A DNA stretch of 64,000 nt from Streptomyces eurocidicus (GCF_002891295.1 NZ_LGUI01000009.1:248001-312000); one strand, 5' to 3'. Positions 25,727-35,093 are shown, numbered from the stretch's first letter. Notes: a model not told the origin generated them from the letters alone. Numbers and translations are program-made.

Positions 25727-26998
25727 TCACTGCTTCTGGGCGAGGCGCTTGTTCATGTCGCCCTCGACCTGCTTGGCGGCTTCCTCCGGGGACTTCCCGT
25801 TGAGGACGGCCGTCATGTACGCCTTGATCGGGTTCGGCGCGTTCTCGACCGGGGCCCACTCGGGGATCAGCGGCGTGGTGCCACCGCCCTTGGCGGCCGG
25901 GGCCGCGGCCTCGGCGGCGGGGTTGCCCTTGACGTTGCCCAGCAGGGAGTCCTTGTTGGGCAGCGAGCCGACCTCCTTGGCCAGCGCGCCCTCGTTCTTG
26001 TCGGACAGGGCGATCTTCAGGAATTCCTTGGCGAGTTCCTGCTTCTTGCTGCCCGTCGCGATGGCGAGGTTGGAGCCGCCGAGGAAGACGCCCTCGGGCT
26101 TGTCGGCGGTCTCACCGGGAATGGTGAAGTAGCCGATCTCCTTCTCGATGGCCGGATTCGCCTTGATGGCGGTGGCGGCCTCCCAGCCCATGCCGATGAA
26201 GGCGCCGGTCTTCCCCTTGGCGAAGACGTCGGCCTGCTGCGGGGTGGCCTCGTCCTTGTCCTTGGGCGCCTTGCTGAACGCCTGGTACTGCTTGTAGATG
26301 TCCATGGCCTTGGCGACCTTGGGGTCGGCGAGGTTGGAGACGTACTTCTTGCCGTCCTTCTTCACCAGATCGGCACCGGTGCCGATGGTGAGGCCGTCGA
26401 AGAAGTACCAGTTCTGGCCGGGCAGGTAGAGCGGCTCGGCGTCGCCCTTCTTCTCGATGGCCTCCAGGGCCTTGAAGAATTCGGCGCGGGTCTTCGGCGT
26501 CTCCTTGACGCCCGCGTCCGCCCAGACCTTCTTGTTGTAGATGACGACGCGGCTCGCGGCGTACCAGGGGGCGGCGTACTGCTTGCCCTCGAAGACGGAC
26601 GGCTTGTTGAGGGACTCGGTCCAGTCCCCGCCGATCTCCTTCTTCAGGTCGCCGAGCTCGGCGAGGCCACCGGTCTGGGCGTACGAGGGGGTCTGGGTGT
26701 TACCGACCTCGACGACGTCCGGCGGGCTGGACTCGGAGAGCGCGGTGGTGAGCTTCTGCTGAATTCCGTCCCATTTCTGGACCTGGATATTCAGCTTCGC
26801 ACCGGTCTTCTGTTCGAACTCGGCCTGGACCGTCTTCGTCCAGCCCGCCGGGTTCGAACCGTCCATGAACCAGACGGTGAGGCTCTTGGCCTTGTCGCCG
26901 GAATCGCCCGACCCGTTGTCACTGTCGCTGGACCCACAGGCAGCAACACTCACCAGCATGGCCGCGACACCAGTCGCCGCTATGAGCCCTCGCTTCAC
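25727..26998 (-). CDS. dasA: Chitobiose-binding lipoprotein DasA
   Basis: 423 residues from the GTG at 26998, preceded by GAGGAG. The lipoprotein signal ends VSVAACGS, with Cys21 as lipidated residue. A Ser/Asp/Gly linker and a family 1 solute-binding domain follow (LTVWFMDGSNP, PPDVVEVGNTQTPSYAQTGG, GKTGAFIGMGWEAATAI). It captures (GlcNAc)2 outside the membrane and passes it to DasBC. Two dre-like sites lie upstream in the gap shared with dasR. Confidence 0.94.
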   Translation of the reverse strand: MKRGLIAATGVAAMLVSVAACGSSDSDNGSGDSGDKAKSLTVWFMDGSNPAGWTKTVQAEFEQKTGAKLNIQVQKWDGIQQKLTTALSESSPPDVVEVGNTQTPSYAQTGGLAELGDLKKEIGGDWTESLNKPSVFEGKQYAAPWYAASRVVIYNKKVWADAGVKETPKTRAEFFKALEAIEKKGDAEPLYLPGQNWYFFDGLTIGTGADLVKKDGKKYVSNLADPKVAKAMDIYKQYQAFSKAPKDKDEATPQQADVFAKGKTGAFIGMGWEAATAIKANPAIEKEIGYFTIPGETADKPEGVFLGGSNLAIATGSKKQELAKEFLKIALSDKNEGALAKEVGSLPNKDSLLGNVKGNPAAEAAAPAAKGGGTTPLIPEWAPVENAPNPIKAYMTAVLNGKSPEEAAKQVEGDMNKRLAQKQ

Positions 26999-27030
26999 AG
27001 CACTCTCCTCAAGGACCGAATGTGGTCTTT

Positions 27031-27070
27031 AATGGTTTAGACCAGTGCCCGCAGCTTGGCCTAGACCTTT
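27031..27070. promoter_or_regulatory. Two dre operators in the dasA-dasR intergenic region
   Basis: AATGGTTTAGACCAGT (27031-27046) matches the DasR consensus at 14 of 16, and CTTGGCCTAGACCTTT (27055-27070) at 11 of 16. They are 24 bp apart and lie 33-72 bp upstream of dasA and about 170 bp upstream of dasR, so they could control both. Confidence 0.85.
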
Positions 27071-27239
27071 TGGGGTGTCAAGGGTGTATAAGAGTCGCTG
27101 TCGGCTCCGTTACCGGACCGACACCTCAAGCTCGACCTGGGCATCTCCGGGCCCCTCGGGCTCTGCCCGTGCCACCATGTGACCGCGACAGACGGAGGAG
27201 CCGGTGACAGCAGCAGGATCGGAGTCGGGAAGGCACACC

Positions 27240-28007
27240 ATGGTGACCGAGGGCGGTACGGCGGAGAGCGGCAGCGCGTCGGGCGGCGCGCGGACCGCGC
27301 GCGTTCCCAAGTACTACCGCCTCAAACGCCACTTGCTGGACATGACCGAAACCATGCCTCCCGGCACCCCCGTGCCACCGGAGCGGACCCTCGCCGCGGA
27401 GTTCGACACCTCTCGTACGACCGTTCGCCAGGCCCTCCAGGAGCTGGTGGTCGAGGGACGCCTGGAACGTATCCAGGGCAAGGGGACATTCGTCGCGAAA
27501 CCCAAGGTCTCGCAGGCGCTGCAACTGACCTCCTACACGGAGGACATGCGGGCCCAGGGCCTCGAACCCACCTCACAGCTGCTCGACATCGGCTACGTCA
27601 CCGCCGACGACCGGCTCTCCTCGCTGCTCGACATCGCGGCGGGCGGCCGGGTCCTGCGCATCGAGCGGCTCCGGCTCGCGAGCGGCGAGCCCATGGCGAT
27701 CGAGACGACCCACCTCTCGGCGAAGCGCTTCCCGGCGCTGCGGCGGAGCCTGGTCAAGTACACCTCGCTCTACACCGCCCTGGCCGAGGTCTACGACGTC
27801 CGCCTCGCGGAGGCGGAGGAGACCATCGAGACGTCCCTGGCCACCCCGCGCGAGGCGGGCCTGCTGGGCACGGACGTGGGCCTGCCGATGCTGATGCTCT
27901 CCCGGCACTCGCTGGACGCGCAGGGGGAGCCGGTGGAGTGGGTGCGGTCGGTGTACCGGGGGGACCGGTACAAGTTCGTGGCGCGGCTGAGGCGGCCAGC
28001 GGAGTGA
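27240..28007 (+). CDS. dasR: GntR-family regulator DasR (HutC subfamily)
   Basis: 255 residues from the ATG at 27240 (GGGAAGG, 6-nt spacing); a GTG at 27204 also has a ribosome site and would add 12 residues. The winged helix has PPERTLAAEFDTSRTTVRQA and VEGRLERIQGKGTFVAKP; the effector domain has LASGEPMAIETTHLS and VEWVRSVYRGDRYKFVARL. DasR represses chitin and GlcNAc genes and is released by glucosamine-6-P. The segments are nearly identical to S. coelicolor DasR as I recall it. It is divergent from dasA. Confidence 0.95.
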   Translation: MVTEGGTAESGSASGGARTARVPKYYRLKRHLLDMTETMPPGTPVPPERTLAAEFDTSRTTVRQALQELVVEGRLERIQGKGTFVAKPKVSQALQLTSYTEDMRAQGLEPTSQLLDIGYVTADDRLSSLLDIAAGGRVLRIERLRLASGEPMAIETTHLSAKRFPALRRSLVKYTSLYTALAEVYDVRLAEAEETIETSLATPREAGLLGTDVGLPMLMLSRHSLDAQGEPVEWVRSVYRGDRYKFVARLRRPAE

Positions 28008-28009
28008 AA

Positions 28010-28115
28010 AAATCCAGCCCGGCCGGCGTTTGAGGCCACCGCGCGGAGCGCGGAACGGGGGTCCGGGGGCTTGCCCCGGTTACGGGAAGGGGCGGGGCTG
28101 GGGAAAGGCCCCGCG
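28010..28115. repeat. Dispersed GC-rich intergenic element, copy 6 (partial)
   Basis: TCCAGCCCGGCCGGCGTTTG, CACCGCGCGGAGCGCGG and ACGGGAAGGGGCGGGGCTGG form a right-arm copy between dasR and the convergent oxidoreductase gene. Confidence 0.7.
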
Positions 28116-28177
28116 CAGCGGCACCCCGCCCGCCCCGGCCCCGGCCCCCGCCCGGCACGGCCCCGCACCAACCCCCG

Positions 28178-28939
28178 CTACCCCACCCGCTCCGCCAAGA
28201 ACGCCTCCCACGTCCGCTCCCCCACCTCCACCCCGTCCAGCGACAGGTTGTCCCCCGCCCGGTACGCCTTCCCCGCCTTCCCCGGCACCCGCACCGGCAT
28301 CATCAGCCGCCGCTTGCCGCTCGCCCTCAGGTACCCCCGGCTCAGCTCGCCCATCCCGTAGACCTCCGGCCCCGCCAGGTCCGGCACCATGCCGGCCGGC
28401 TTGCCGAGGGTCAGTTCCACCAGCCGGGCCGCGACCTCGCGCGAGTCCACCGGCTGGAAGCGCAGCCCGCCCGGGACCGGCACCACCGGGGACTTCCCCA
28501 TCTTCCGCACCACCATCAGGACCAGGTCGTGGAACTGGGCGGCGCGCAGCGTCGTCCAGGGCAGCCCGGATTCGGCGACGGCCCGCTCCGCGCCCAGCTT
28601 GGACCGGAAGTAGCCCAGCGGGACCGTGTCGGCACCGATGACGGAGATGTACACCAGGTGCCGCACCCGGGCCCGTGACGCGGCCCGGACGAGGTTCCGG
28701 GTGGCCTCGTCGTCGCCCTTGGGGCCGCCCGCGAGGTGCAGGACGATCTCGGCCCCGGCCACGGCGGCCTCGATCCCCTCGTCCTTGAGCAGGTCCCCGG
28801 TCACGTACTCGACGCCGTCGCCGGCCGGGCGGGCGTGCCGGCTGAGGATCCGCACGTCGCGGCCGGCGGCCCGCAGAAGGGGGACGACGTGGCCGCCCAG
28901 CGTGCCCGTACCGCCGGTGACCAGGATGGGTGACGACAT
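28178..28939 (-). CDS. NAD(P)-binding, NmrA/SDR-like protein
   Basis: 253 residues from the ATG at 28939 behind GGAGGAG. The Rossmann motif VTGGTGTLGGHVVPLL at the N-terminus, then LHLAGGPKGDDEATRNLVRA, VYISVIGADTVPLGYFRSKL (Tyr and Lys in active-site-like positions) and TTLRAAQFHDLVL. These are features of atypical short-chain dehydrogenases such as NmrA-type redox sensors or NAD-dependent epimerases. The substrate is not known. It is divergent from a GNAT gene. Confidence 0.82.
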   Translation of the reverse strand: MSSPILVTGGTGTLGGHVVPLLRAAGRDVRILSRHARPAGDGVEYVTGDLLKDEGIEAAVAGAEIVLHLAGGPKGDDEATRNLVRAASRARVRHLVYISVIGADTVPLGYFRSKLGAERAVAESGLPWTTLRAAQFHDLVLMVVRKMGKSPVVPVPGGLRFQPVDSREVAARLVELTLGKPAGMVPDLAGPEVYGMGELSRGYLRASGKRRLMMPVRVPGKAGKAYRAGDNLSLDGVEVGERTWEAFLAERVG

Positions 28940-29100
28940 GGCTCCTCCAAGAGCGCGAGTGGGTTTCCTTGCCCTGCCGCTATGACCCGCGCCGACGGAG
29001 GAATGTGACAGGAGGGACCGGACCGGAGCCGGCGGGTACGTCCGGGACCGGCGCGGACGGGGGCGGGCCGGCCGACCGGGTGGTGTGCTTCCCTTTCCGG

Positions 29101-29622
29101 ATGACCACGGAGAGCCCCTTCCGCGTACGCCCGCGCAGCGCGGCCGATCTCGGCGGCTGCGCGGCCGCGCTCGCCCAGGTACACGCGCGGGACGCCTACC
29201 CCCTGGACTGGCCGGCCGACCCGGCGGCCTGGCTGACTCCCTCCTCCCTGCTCGCCGCCTGGGTGGCGGAGCGGGACGGGGAGGTCGCGGGGCACGTCGC
29301 CCTGTGCCGCGCCGGGGCGGGGGACACCGCGCCCGCCGTGTGGGGCGCGCGCCGGGGCCCGGGCGCCGACGCGGCGGTGGTGGTCGGCCGCCTGTTCGTG
29401 GCACCGGCCGCCAGGGGCCACGGCGCCGGGGCGCTCCTGCTGGCGGCCGCCACCCACGAGGCCCGGCGCCGGGCCCTGCACCCCGTCCTCGACGTCGTCG
29501 CCTCCGACACGGCGGCGACGGCGCTGTACGAGCGCGCGGGCTGGACCCGTCTCACCACCGCCGAACAGCGCTGGGGCCCGGACCGGACGGTGACGGTCCA
29601 CTGTTACGCGGCGGGCGCGTGA
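29101..29622 (+). CDS. GNAT family acetyltransferase
   Basis: 173 residues from the ATG at 29101; no clear ribosome site, so an upstream GTG or leaderless start is possible. The fold marks are VRPRSAADLGGCAAALAQVH, GRLFVAPAARGHGAGALLL (acetyl-CoA loop) and DTAATALYERAGWTRL. The substrate is unknown. A truncated relative of its N-terminal part lies at 39370, after the RiPP cluster. Confidence 0.82.
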   Translation: MTTESPFRVRPRSAADLGGCAAALAQVHARDAYPLDWPADPAAWLTPSSLLAAWVAERDGEVAGHVALCRAGAGDTAPAVWGARRGPGADAAVVVGRLFVAPAARGHGAGALLLAAATHEARRRALHPVLDVVASDTAATALYERAGWTRLTTAEQRWGPDRTVTVHCYAAGA

Positions 29623-29646
29623 GGCGGAGGGGATGTCCGGGCGGGC

Positions 29647-30081
29647 TCACTGCACGACGATCGTGACCTTCCAGGGAATGATGACCGCGGGGCAGAGCCA
29701 GCCCGCCTCGGGGTAGCACTGCTCGGTGGAGTTGATCTCGGCCGTCCCCTTGTCCAGGGCGCGGAAGTCGCCCCAGGCGTCACCGTTCCCGGACTGGCCG
29801 ACGCCGGCGGGTCTGAGCACCGCGAAGTCGGAGGAGGCCGGGAAGTCCCACGCCCAGACGGAGCCGGCCGACCGGGAGCCCTTCAGCTCGACACGGATCA
29901 TGTCCCCGCTCCGCACCGCGACCGTGCGGTAGTTGTCCTTGTTGCCCAGGACGACCTCGGCGGGGGCGGCGCTCCCCTGATACGTACGGGGTGCGGTGGC
30001 CGCCGAGGCGGGGGCGACGGCGGCGGCCGTCAGCGCCAGTCCGACGGCGAGGGGGACGGCGAGCGATGTCGTGGTCTTCAT
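29647..30081 (-). CDS. Small secreted protein, possibly chagasin (I42)-like
   Basis: 144 residues from the ATG at 30081, behind GAGGTG. The signal peptide (VPLAVGLALTAAAVAPASA) is clear. The mature part of about 115 residues is beta-rich with VRSGDMIRVELKGSRSAG and WAWDFP, later GTAEINSTEQCYPEAGWLCP with two Cys that may pair. The strand pattern recalls chagasin-type peptidase inhibitors, but the family motifs are weak and this is only a suggestion. Confidence 0.6.
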   Translation of the reverse strand: MKTTTSLAVPLAVGLALTAAAVAPASAATAPRTYQGSAAPAEVVLGNKDNYRTVAVRSGDMIRVELKGSRSAGSVWAWDFPASSDFAVLRPAGVGQSGNGDAWGDFRALDKGTAEINSTEQCYPEAGWLCPAVIIPWKVTIVVQ

Positions 30082-30342
30082 CATCACCTCGGTACGGGAC
30101 AGAGTGAATGCGTTCGGGCATCCGTCTACACCCGCGCGGACCACCGCGTCCCCCTCGGTTCACGCCACATGGCGCGCGAGGCGCTCCGCAGGAGGGCCCG
30201 ACCGCGCGTCGGTCACCGGCGCGTCCGGACCGGACCCGCCTGGGAGCGTGGGTCAATAACCGGACAGCGGGGTTGTGGGTTCAGATGGGTTCGCGAGATC
30301 GTTCGAGGCGATACCCCTGCCGTTGTCTGCTGGAGAACCTCC

Positions 30343-30690
30343 GTGGCCGATCTCGCGCCCGCGCCGCTGCCCGCCCCGCCCTACTACACGGTGGTGTTCA
30401 CCTCCGTGCGGACCGCCGACGACAACGGCTACGAGGACAGAGCCGAACAGATGCTGAGACTGGCTGCCGACCAGCCGGGATTCCTCGGTGTCGATTCGGC
30501 TCGCGGCGCGGACGGCCTGGGGATCACGGTGTCGTACTGGAGTGACGAGGAATCGATTGCCGCTTGGCGGGATCACGCGGAGCACGCTGTGACCCGTGCG
30601 CACGGACGCGAGCACTGGTATGCCTCGTTCGCGGTCCACGTGGCCAAGGTCGAGCGCGCGTACGGGTTTACCCGCCCGGCGGATCTATAG
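30343..30690 (+). CDS. Antibiotic biosynthesis monooxygenase (ABM) domain protein
   Basis: 115 residues from the GTG at 30343 after TGGAGAACCTCC. The ferredoxin-like fold is marked by YYTVVFTSVRTADDNGYED, LAADQPGFLGVDSARG, GITVSYWSDEESIAAWRDHA and the final WYASFAVHVAKVERAYGF. ABM proteins are small dimeric oxygenases or heme/quinone-modifying enzymes; this subclass is common in Streptomyces with no known substrate. It stands alone between two minus-strand genes. Confidence 0.8.
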   Translation: MADLAPAPLPAPPYYTVVFTSVRTADDNGYEDRAEQMLRLAADQPGFLGVDSARGADGLGITVSYWSDEESIAAWRDHAEHAVTRAHGREHWYASFAVHVAKVERAYGFTRPADL

Positions 30691-30735
30691 GTGGCACGGC
30701 CGGCGGAGCCGCTCGCTCGTCACCGACCCACGCTC

Positions 30736-31899
30736 CTAGCGGTTCTCGCACAGGGCCGTCGTCACGACCTTGTCCATCTGCGCGCTGGGGATGTTGGACG
30801 CGAGATGGGCATTGGTCACCACGGAGGCATGGCGGCCGTCCGCGGTGACCATCGTGTAGGTGTAGTAACCGGGCACCGCACCGTTGTGACCCCAGGCCGA
30901 GCCGCCGCAGGGCAGATCGCGCCTGAGCAGCCCGAGCCCGTAGCCACCGTCCTCGCCCTCCGCGCCCGCGGTCTTCTCCATCTCGGCCAGAGCGGCCGGA
31001 GAGACGACCTTGCCGCCGATCAGCGCCTGGTAGAACGTCGTGAGGTCCTCCTCCGTCGAGATCATCGCCCCGGCGCTGCTGAAGACCGACGGGTCGTAGT
31101 CGAGGACCCGCGACCAGAAGTAGAGCCCGCCGACCCGCACACCGTGGTACCCGCGTACGGCCGGGGTGGGCAGGGAGCGGTCGGCGGGGGCCGGGAAGAT
31201 CGTCCGGGTCAGGCCGAGCGGCGTGACGATCCGGTCCGTGACGGCCTGGTGCACCGGCATCCCGGTGGTCTTCTCGACGAGCATGCCGAGGATCAGGTAG
31301 TTGGTGTTGGAGTAGACGAACTTGGTGCCGGGCGCGGCGGCCGGGGCGCGCTTCAGCCCTTCCCGGACCAGCGCTTCAAGGGAGTACGAGCCGTCCGGGT
31401 TGCTGGCGGGCGGCATGGAGAACGGCTCGTAGACCGCGACACCGCTGGTCTGGTGGAGCAGGTGCCGCACCGTGATGGCGTTGCCGTCATAACCGTTGCC
31501 GGCGACGACGCCGGGCAGGTACTTCTCGATCGGGTCGTCCAGCGAGACCTTGCGCTCGTCGACGAGTTGCAGGACCGTGGCCGCGGTGAAGGTCTTGGTC
31601 TGGCTGCCGATCCGGTAGTGCTCGTTCGACTGGATCGGGGCGTTGGTGTTGATGGTGCCGGTACCGACGGAAAGGCTCCAGGAGTTCGCGGCGTCACCCG
31701 CGTAGACACCGGCGCCCGGGCCCGCGGCCGACTGGAACGCCTTCAGGGCCGCCAGCGTGCCGGCATGGGGATCGGCGGCCGCGGGCGCGGCCTGCGCCGC
31801 GGTGGGAGCTGCCTGCGCCGCCGTGGGGAGCACGACCAGCGTCGCGCACGCCGCGCCGAGTGCGGCCGCCAGTCTTATCCGGCCGAACTTCCTTGCCAT
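30736..31899 (-). CDS. Secreted serine hydrolase, beta-lactamase / D-Ala-D-Ala carboxypeptidase family
   Basis: 387 residues behind AAGGAGACCTC. The signal peptide ends around PTAAQAAP, in a short repeated AAQAAPTAAQAAP stretch. Class C-type motifs are S-x-x-K in GSQTKTFTA, Y-x-N in FVYSNTNYLIL and HNG in WGHNGAVPGYYTY. Such enzymes act on peptidoglycan stem peptides or small esters outside the cell. The substrate is unknown. It is a single gene. Confidence 0.88.
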   Translation of the reverse strand: MARKFGRIRLAAALGAACATLVVLPTAAQAAPTAAQAAPAAADPHAGTLAALKAFQSAAGPGAGVYAGDAANSWSLSVGTGTINTNAPIQSNEHYRIGSQTKTFTAATVLQLVDERKVSLDDPIEKYLPGVVAGNGYDGNAITVRHLLHQTSGVAVYEPFSMPPASNPDGSYSLEALVREGLKRAPAAAPGTKFVYSNTNYLILGMLVEKTTGMPVHQAVTDRIVTPLGLTRTIFPAPADRSLPTPAVRGYHGVRVGGLYFWSRVLDYDPSVFSSAGAMISTEEDLTTFYQALIGGKVVSPAALAEMEKTAGAEGEDGGYGLGLLRRDLPCGGSAWGHNGAVPGYYTYTMVTADGRHASVVTNAHLASNIPSAQMDKVVTTALCENR

Positions 31900-32035
31900 G
31901 AGGTCTCCTTAGGATGATCAAGCGAGCCGAGCGACCCGCATTGTATTCACGGTGTGCGGATCCGGTCACCGGATCGTTCCGGAATTGACAGCGATCTGAC
32001 CTCGACCACACGGCGGCCTGCACCGGCCCTGTCTC

Positions 32036-32632
32036 CTAGGCGTCCAGGGGGTTGGCGGCGACTCGCGCGGCGATGCCGTTCCGCACGGCGGCCGCCGCGG
32101 AGCTGTCCGGCTTCCGCGCGGCCTGGCTCTCGAAGCACGCGACGAACTCGTCCTTGAGGCCGAGGCGCGGGTACCGGTCCAGCACCGCCGCGCGGAGGTC
32201 GGCGGGGATCGCGTCGACGCCCCGCCCGGAGATGTCCACCGAGGTGGAGAACTCCAGCAGGTGCCCCTCGGGGTCCTCCTCCACGTCCACCGAGGACCAC
32301 ATATGCCGGACGATCACCTCGGACACCCGCACCCGCCGCGCCACGGGCCACCCGGCCCCGGCCGCGAACACCCAGGCCACGTGTCCGCCGGCCTCGTCGA
32401 AGGACACGCTGTGGCTGTCGAACTCCTTCACCAGCCCAATGTCGTGCAGCAAGGCCGCCACGTAGAGAAGTTCCGCGTCGAAGGCGATGCCGGCCGCTTT
32501 CGCGTGCGCGGCGGCCCACAGGTAGGACCGGATCGAATGGTTGAGCAGCGCGGGCGAGCAGTAGGCGGTGGCCACTTCGCGCGCGGCGACGCAGGCGGCG
32601 GTCTCGGGGATCACGAGGTCGTCGATCTTCAT
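32036..32632 (-). CDS. HD-domain phosphohydrolase-like protein (cyanamide hydratase-like)
   Basis: 198 residues from the ATG at 32632 (MKIDDLVIP); a GTG at 32647 would add five residues and neither has a strong ribosome site. The metal ligands are His in NHSIRSYLWA, HD in AALLHDIGLV, and a later His/Asp (FDEAGGHVA, RHMWSSVDV). It resembles the HD family that includes fungal cyanamide hydratase. The substrate is unknown. LysR gene follows upstream on the same strand. Confidence 0.78.
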   Translation of the reverse strand: MKIDDLVIPETAACVAAREVATAYCSPALLNHSIRSYLWAAAHAKAAGIAFDAELLYVAALLHDIGLVKEFDSHSVSFDEAGGHVAWVFAAGAGWPVARRVRVSEVIVRHMWSSVDVEEDPEGHLLEFSTSVDISGRGVDAIPADLRAAVLDRYPRLGLKDEFVACFESQAARKPDSSAAAAVRNGIAARVAANPLDA

Positions 32633-32823
32633 GCCGGTGATTCTCACCCACGCCCCCGGAAGCTCCGGAGCGGGCCCGGGGGAGGAACCCCGGTTCCGTC
32701 AGGCACCCCTGCCCCGGCGGGGAGAAAGCCCGCTGCGAGGACCAGCGGTCTCACGTCACACCTTGAGCATGGCGACTTCGGTAATGCGTGCAGAAGCGCT
32801 CCGGCTGCCTGTCGGCACCGTCG

Positions 32824-33705
32824 TCAACTCCGGCTCAGCCGCCGCGTGATGGCCTCCAGCAGCTCATCCAGTGCCGCCTCGCGCGTCCGCCCCCGAGGCC
32901 GGGCCAACCCCACCCGGCTGGGTGAGACCCCGCGGACCGGGCGGAACACCACACCCGGGTGGGAGTAGAAACGGGCCGCCGACGCCGGGGCCAGTGCCAC
33001 GCAGCCGCCGGCCACCGCTCCGAGCCACTCGTCGGGACGGCTGGTGACCGCGCCGACCCGGACGGGGTGCCCGTCCCGCTCCTCCGCCGCCAGCCAGTGC
33101 TCCCGCCAGGCTCCGGTCTCGGCTCCGGCCGCGACGAACGGCTCGTCCGACAGCTCCCAGAGCTCCACCGTCTCGCTGTTCGCCAGCGGATGCCGAGCTG
33201 GTAGCAGAACCCCACGCTCCTCGGCGAACAACTCCCGCACCATCAGCCTCTTCTGCCCCGGAAACGGCAAACGCACCACTGCCGCATCCACCTCACCCCG
33301 GGCCAGGCCGGCGCTCGGGTCCGACCAGTCGAACTGCCGCAGTTCCACCCGCCACTCCGGCTGCGCCCGGCGGAACTCGGCGATGACCTCGGGGACGGCA
33401 CCCACCGCGCCCGCGTCCAGGAAGCCCAGGCGCAGCACCCGCGCCGCCCGGCCGGTTGCCCGCACCGCCTCGTCCCAGCCGTCCAGCAGTGCGGGCACCC
33501 GCGAGGCGAGCTCACGACCGGCCTTGGTCAGCGCCATACCCGAGCGCGAACGCGCGAAGAGCCGTACCCCGAGACCGTCCTCCAGGCGCCGGATCTGCTT
33601 GGTCAGCGCAGGCTGCGAAACGAACAGCCTCTCCGCTGCCCCGGTCAGGCTGCCTTCCTCCGCCACTGCGGCGAAGTACCGCAGCAGGCGCGTGTCCAGG
33701 TCCAT
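32824..33705 (-). CDS. LysR-family transcriptional regulator
   Basis: 293 residues. N-terminal winged HTH: LLRYFAAVAEEGSLTGAAE, LFVSQPALTKQIRRLEDGLG, LFARSRSGMALTKAG. The effector domain has LRLGFLDAGAVGAVP, GEVDAAVVRLPF and WLGAVAGGCVALAP. It is divergent from a DoxX-like gene, the usual arrangement for a LysR regulator and its target, so that gene is the first candidate for control. The effector is unknown. Confidence 0.9.
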   Translation of the reverse strand: MDLDTRLLRYFAAVAEEGSLTGAAERLFVSQPALTKQIRRLEDGLGVRLFARSRSGMALTKAGRELASRVPALLDGWDEAVRATGRAARVLRLGFLDAGAVGAVPEVIAEFRRAQPEWRVELRQFDWSDPSAGLARGEVDAAVVRLPFPGQKRLMVRELFAEERGVLLPARHPLANSETVELWELSDEPFVAAGAETGAWREHWLAAEERDGHPVRVGAVTSRPDEWLGAVAGGCVALAPASAARFYSHPGVVFRPVRGVSPSRVGLARPRGRTREAALDELLEAITRRLSRS

Positions 33706-33765
33706 GCCACCAGGTTATAGAAGCAGGTATTGGACAGTGCCGAAGTGCCCGCGGACCCTGAAGGC

Positions 33766-34131
33766 ATGACCGGTACCCAGCTCGCGCCCCTCGTCGTCAC
33801 CCTGCTCACCGCCACGATCAACGTCGGTATCGCCGCCGCCGACCTCACCGGGGCGCGCTTCGTGCTGGCCAACTCGGCGGAGGTGGGTGTCCCCCGATCC
33901 TGGCTGCCCTGGCTGGCCGCCCTCAAGCTGGCTGGTGCGGCGGGCCTCCTCCTCAGCCTCTTCGACGCCGCACCGCGCCTCCTCGGCGCCGCCGCGGCCT
34001 GCGGTCTCGTCCTGCTCTACCTGGGCGCGCTCGCTTTCCATCTGCGCGCCCGCGTGCTCTACAACCTCGCGTTCCCCGGTTTCTACCTCGCCACCGCCGT
34101 CGCCTCGCTGGCATTGACCGTGTCCTCCTGA
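33766..34131 (+). CDS. DoxX-like small membrane protein
   Basis: 121 residues from the ATG at 33766 (an upstream TTG frame is less likely). Four hydrophobic helices: APLVVTLLTATINVGIAAAD, LPWLAALKLAGAAGLLLSLF, LLGAAAACGLVLLYLGALAF and LAFPGFYLATAVASLALTV. The pattern LAALKLAGAAGLLL fits the DoxX_2 family, membrane proteins linked to redox stress. Probably the target of the divergent LysR regulator. Confidence 0.75.
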   Translation: MTGTQLAPLVVTLLTATINVGIAAADLTGARFVLANSAEVGVPRSWLPWLAALKLAGAAGLLLSLFDAAPRLLGAAAACGLVLLYLGALAFHLRARVLYNLAFPGFYLATAVASLALTVSS

Positions 34132-34232
34132 TGGCGGCACCACTCAATGCTCGATGAGAACACCCTGGCCAGTCCGGCGCCGCACCGGCACTCCACCCGC
34201 AGCCGGCCACGGAGACAGACCTCAGAGGCGTT

Positions 34233-34442
34233 CTACCTACTCATCTCCGCGAGGGTGTGGGCGACCAGAGCATTGGCGTGGCCGTGCCCCAGACCGTGTT
34301 CGGCCTTGAGCCAGCCGACCAGCTCCATGTGCTTGGTCAGGGGTGAGGTATGGATGAGGTTCTTCCACTCGGCTATCGACCGGCCGTACTTCTTCTCGAT
34401 CGACGGAAAGTAGCCGGCGGGGCCCTTCACGGATTCAGTCAT
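34233..34442 (-). CDS. DUF4287 small protein
   Basis: 69 residues: VKGPAGYFPSIEKKYGRSIA, EWKNLIHTSPLTKHMELVGW, LKAEHGLGHGHANALVAHTL. This is a full-length DUF4287-type alpha-helical domain, common in actinobacteria, sometimes fused to DUF5655. No activity is known. No clear Shine-Dalgarno before the ATG. It lies downstream of the GNAT/HTH pair on the same strand with a 126-bp gap. Confidence 0.75.
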   Translation of the reverse strand: MTESVKGPAGYFPSIEKKYGRSIAEWKNLIHTSPLTKHMELVGWLKAEHGLGHGHANALVAHTLAEMSR

Positions 34443-34568
34443 GGCCGCAGCATGTCACCCACCACTGACAATGCAGCCTGCCCGCGCATGCTCCGGCGGA
34501 GCGTCCTCACCGCGTTCCACTGCGGGCTGTCGCCGCGAGCCTTCCGTTGATCGCACTCCAACTGCGGG

Positions 34569-35093
34569 TCAGGGATTCGGCAGTGTGCGGAGCATGACCG
34601 CGTAGAGCGGAGAGTCGGGGAACGGCTGGCGCTCGCCGACCTTGCGGTATCCCCACGATTCGTACAGCTCCTGCACCTTGGGGTGCGTGACGTCCACCAG
34701 GAGCACGGCGAGGTGATCGTCCCGGGCGTCAAGCAGGGACCGGTGGAGACGTTCGGAGTGACCGGCCTTGCGCCACTTGGGGCGGATCATCAGCTCGGAC
34801 AGGTGGAACGTGCGTGACTGCTCCGGGGCGGGGTCGAGGTGATCGCGCCACCACTCGCGCTCCGGCATGGCGGCGGCCCCGTACGCGTAACCGATGGGCT
34901 CGCTGCCGTCGTAGCCGATGACGCAGGCGAAGCCCGGGTTGCTGCTCCAGTGGTCTACGAACCATGGGAAGCGCTGGACGAACGAGTCGTCGGCCCGATC
35001 GGCGTAGGCGTCGGCGTGCACGTCGAGCAGGGTCTGACGGATGTCGGCCGCGTCGGCGTGGGTGTAGTAGCGCACGTCGATGGTGGTGGTCAC
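34569..35093 (-). CDS. GNAT acetyltransferase coupled to the HTH regulator
   Basis: 174 residues from the GTG at 35093, whose GTGA overlaps the stop of the upstream regulator, so the two are translationally coupled. The GNAT marks are IRQTLLDVHADAY, HLSELMIRPKWRKAGHSERL (acetyl-CoA region), VLLVDVTHPKVQELYESWGY and YAVMLRTLP. The glycine pattern of the CoA loop is loose. Because it sits in an operon with the regulator facing the RiPP genes, it may modify or neutralise a cluster product, but that is inference. Confidence 0.82.
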   Translation of the reverse strand: MTTTIDVRYYTHADAADIRQTLLDVHADAYADRADDSFVQRFPWFVDHWSSNPGFACVIGYDGSEPIGYAYGAAAMPEREWWRDHLDPAPEQSRTFHLSELMIRPKWRKAGHSERLHRSLLDARDDHLAVLLVDVTHPKVQELYESWGYRKVGERQPFPDSPLYAVMLRTLPNP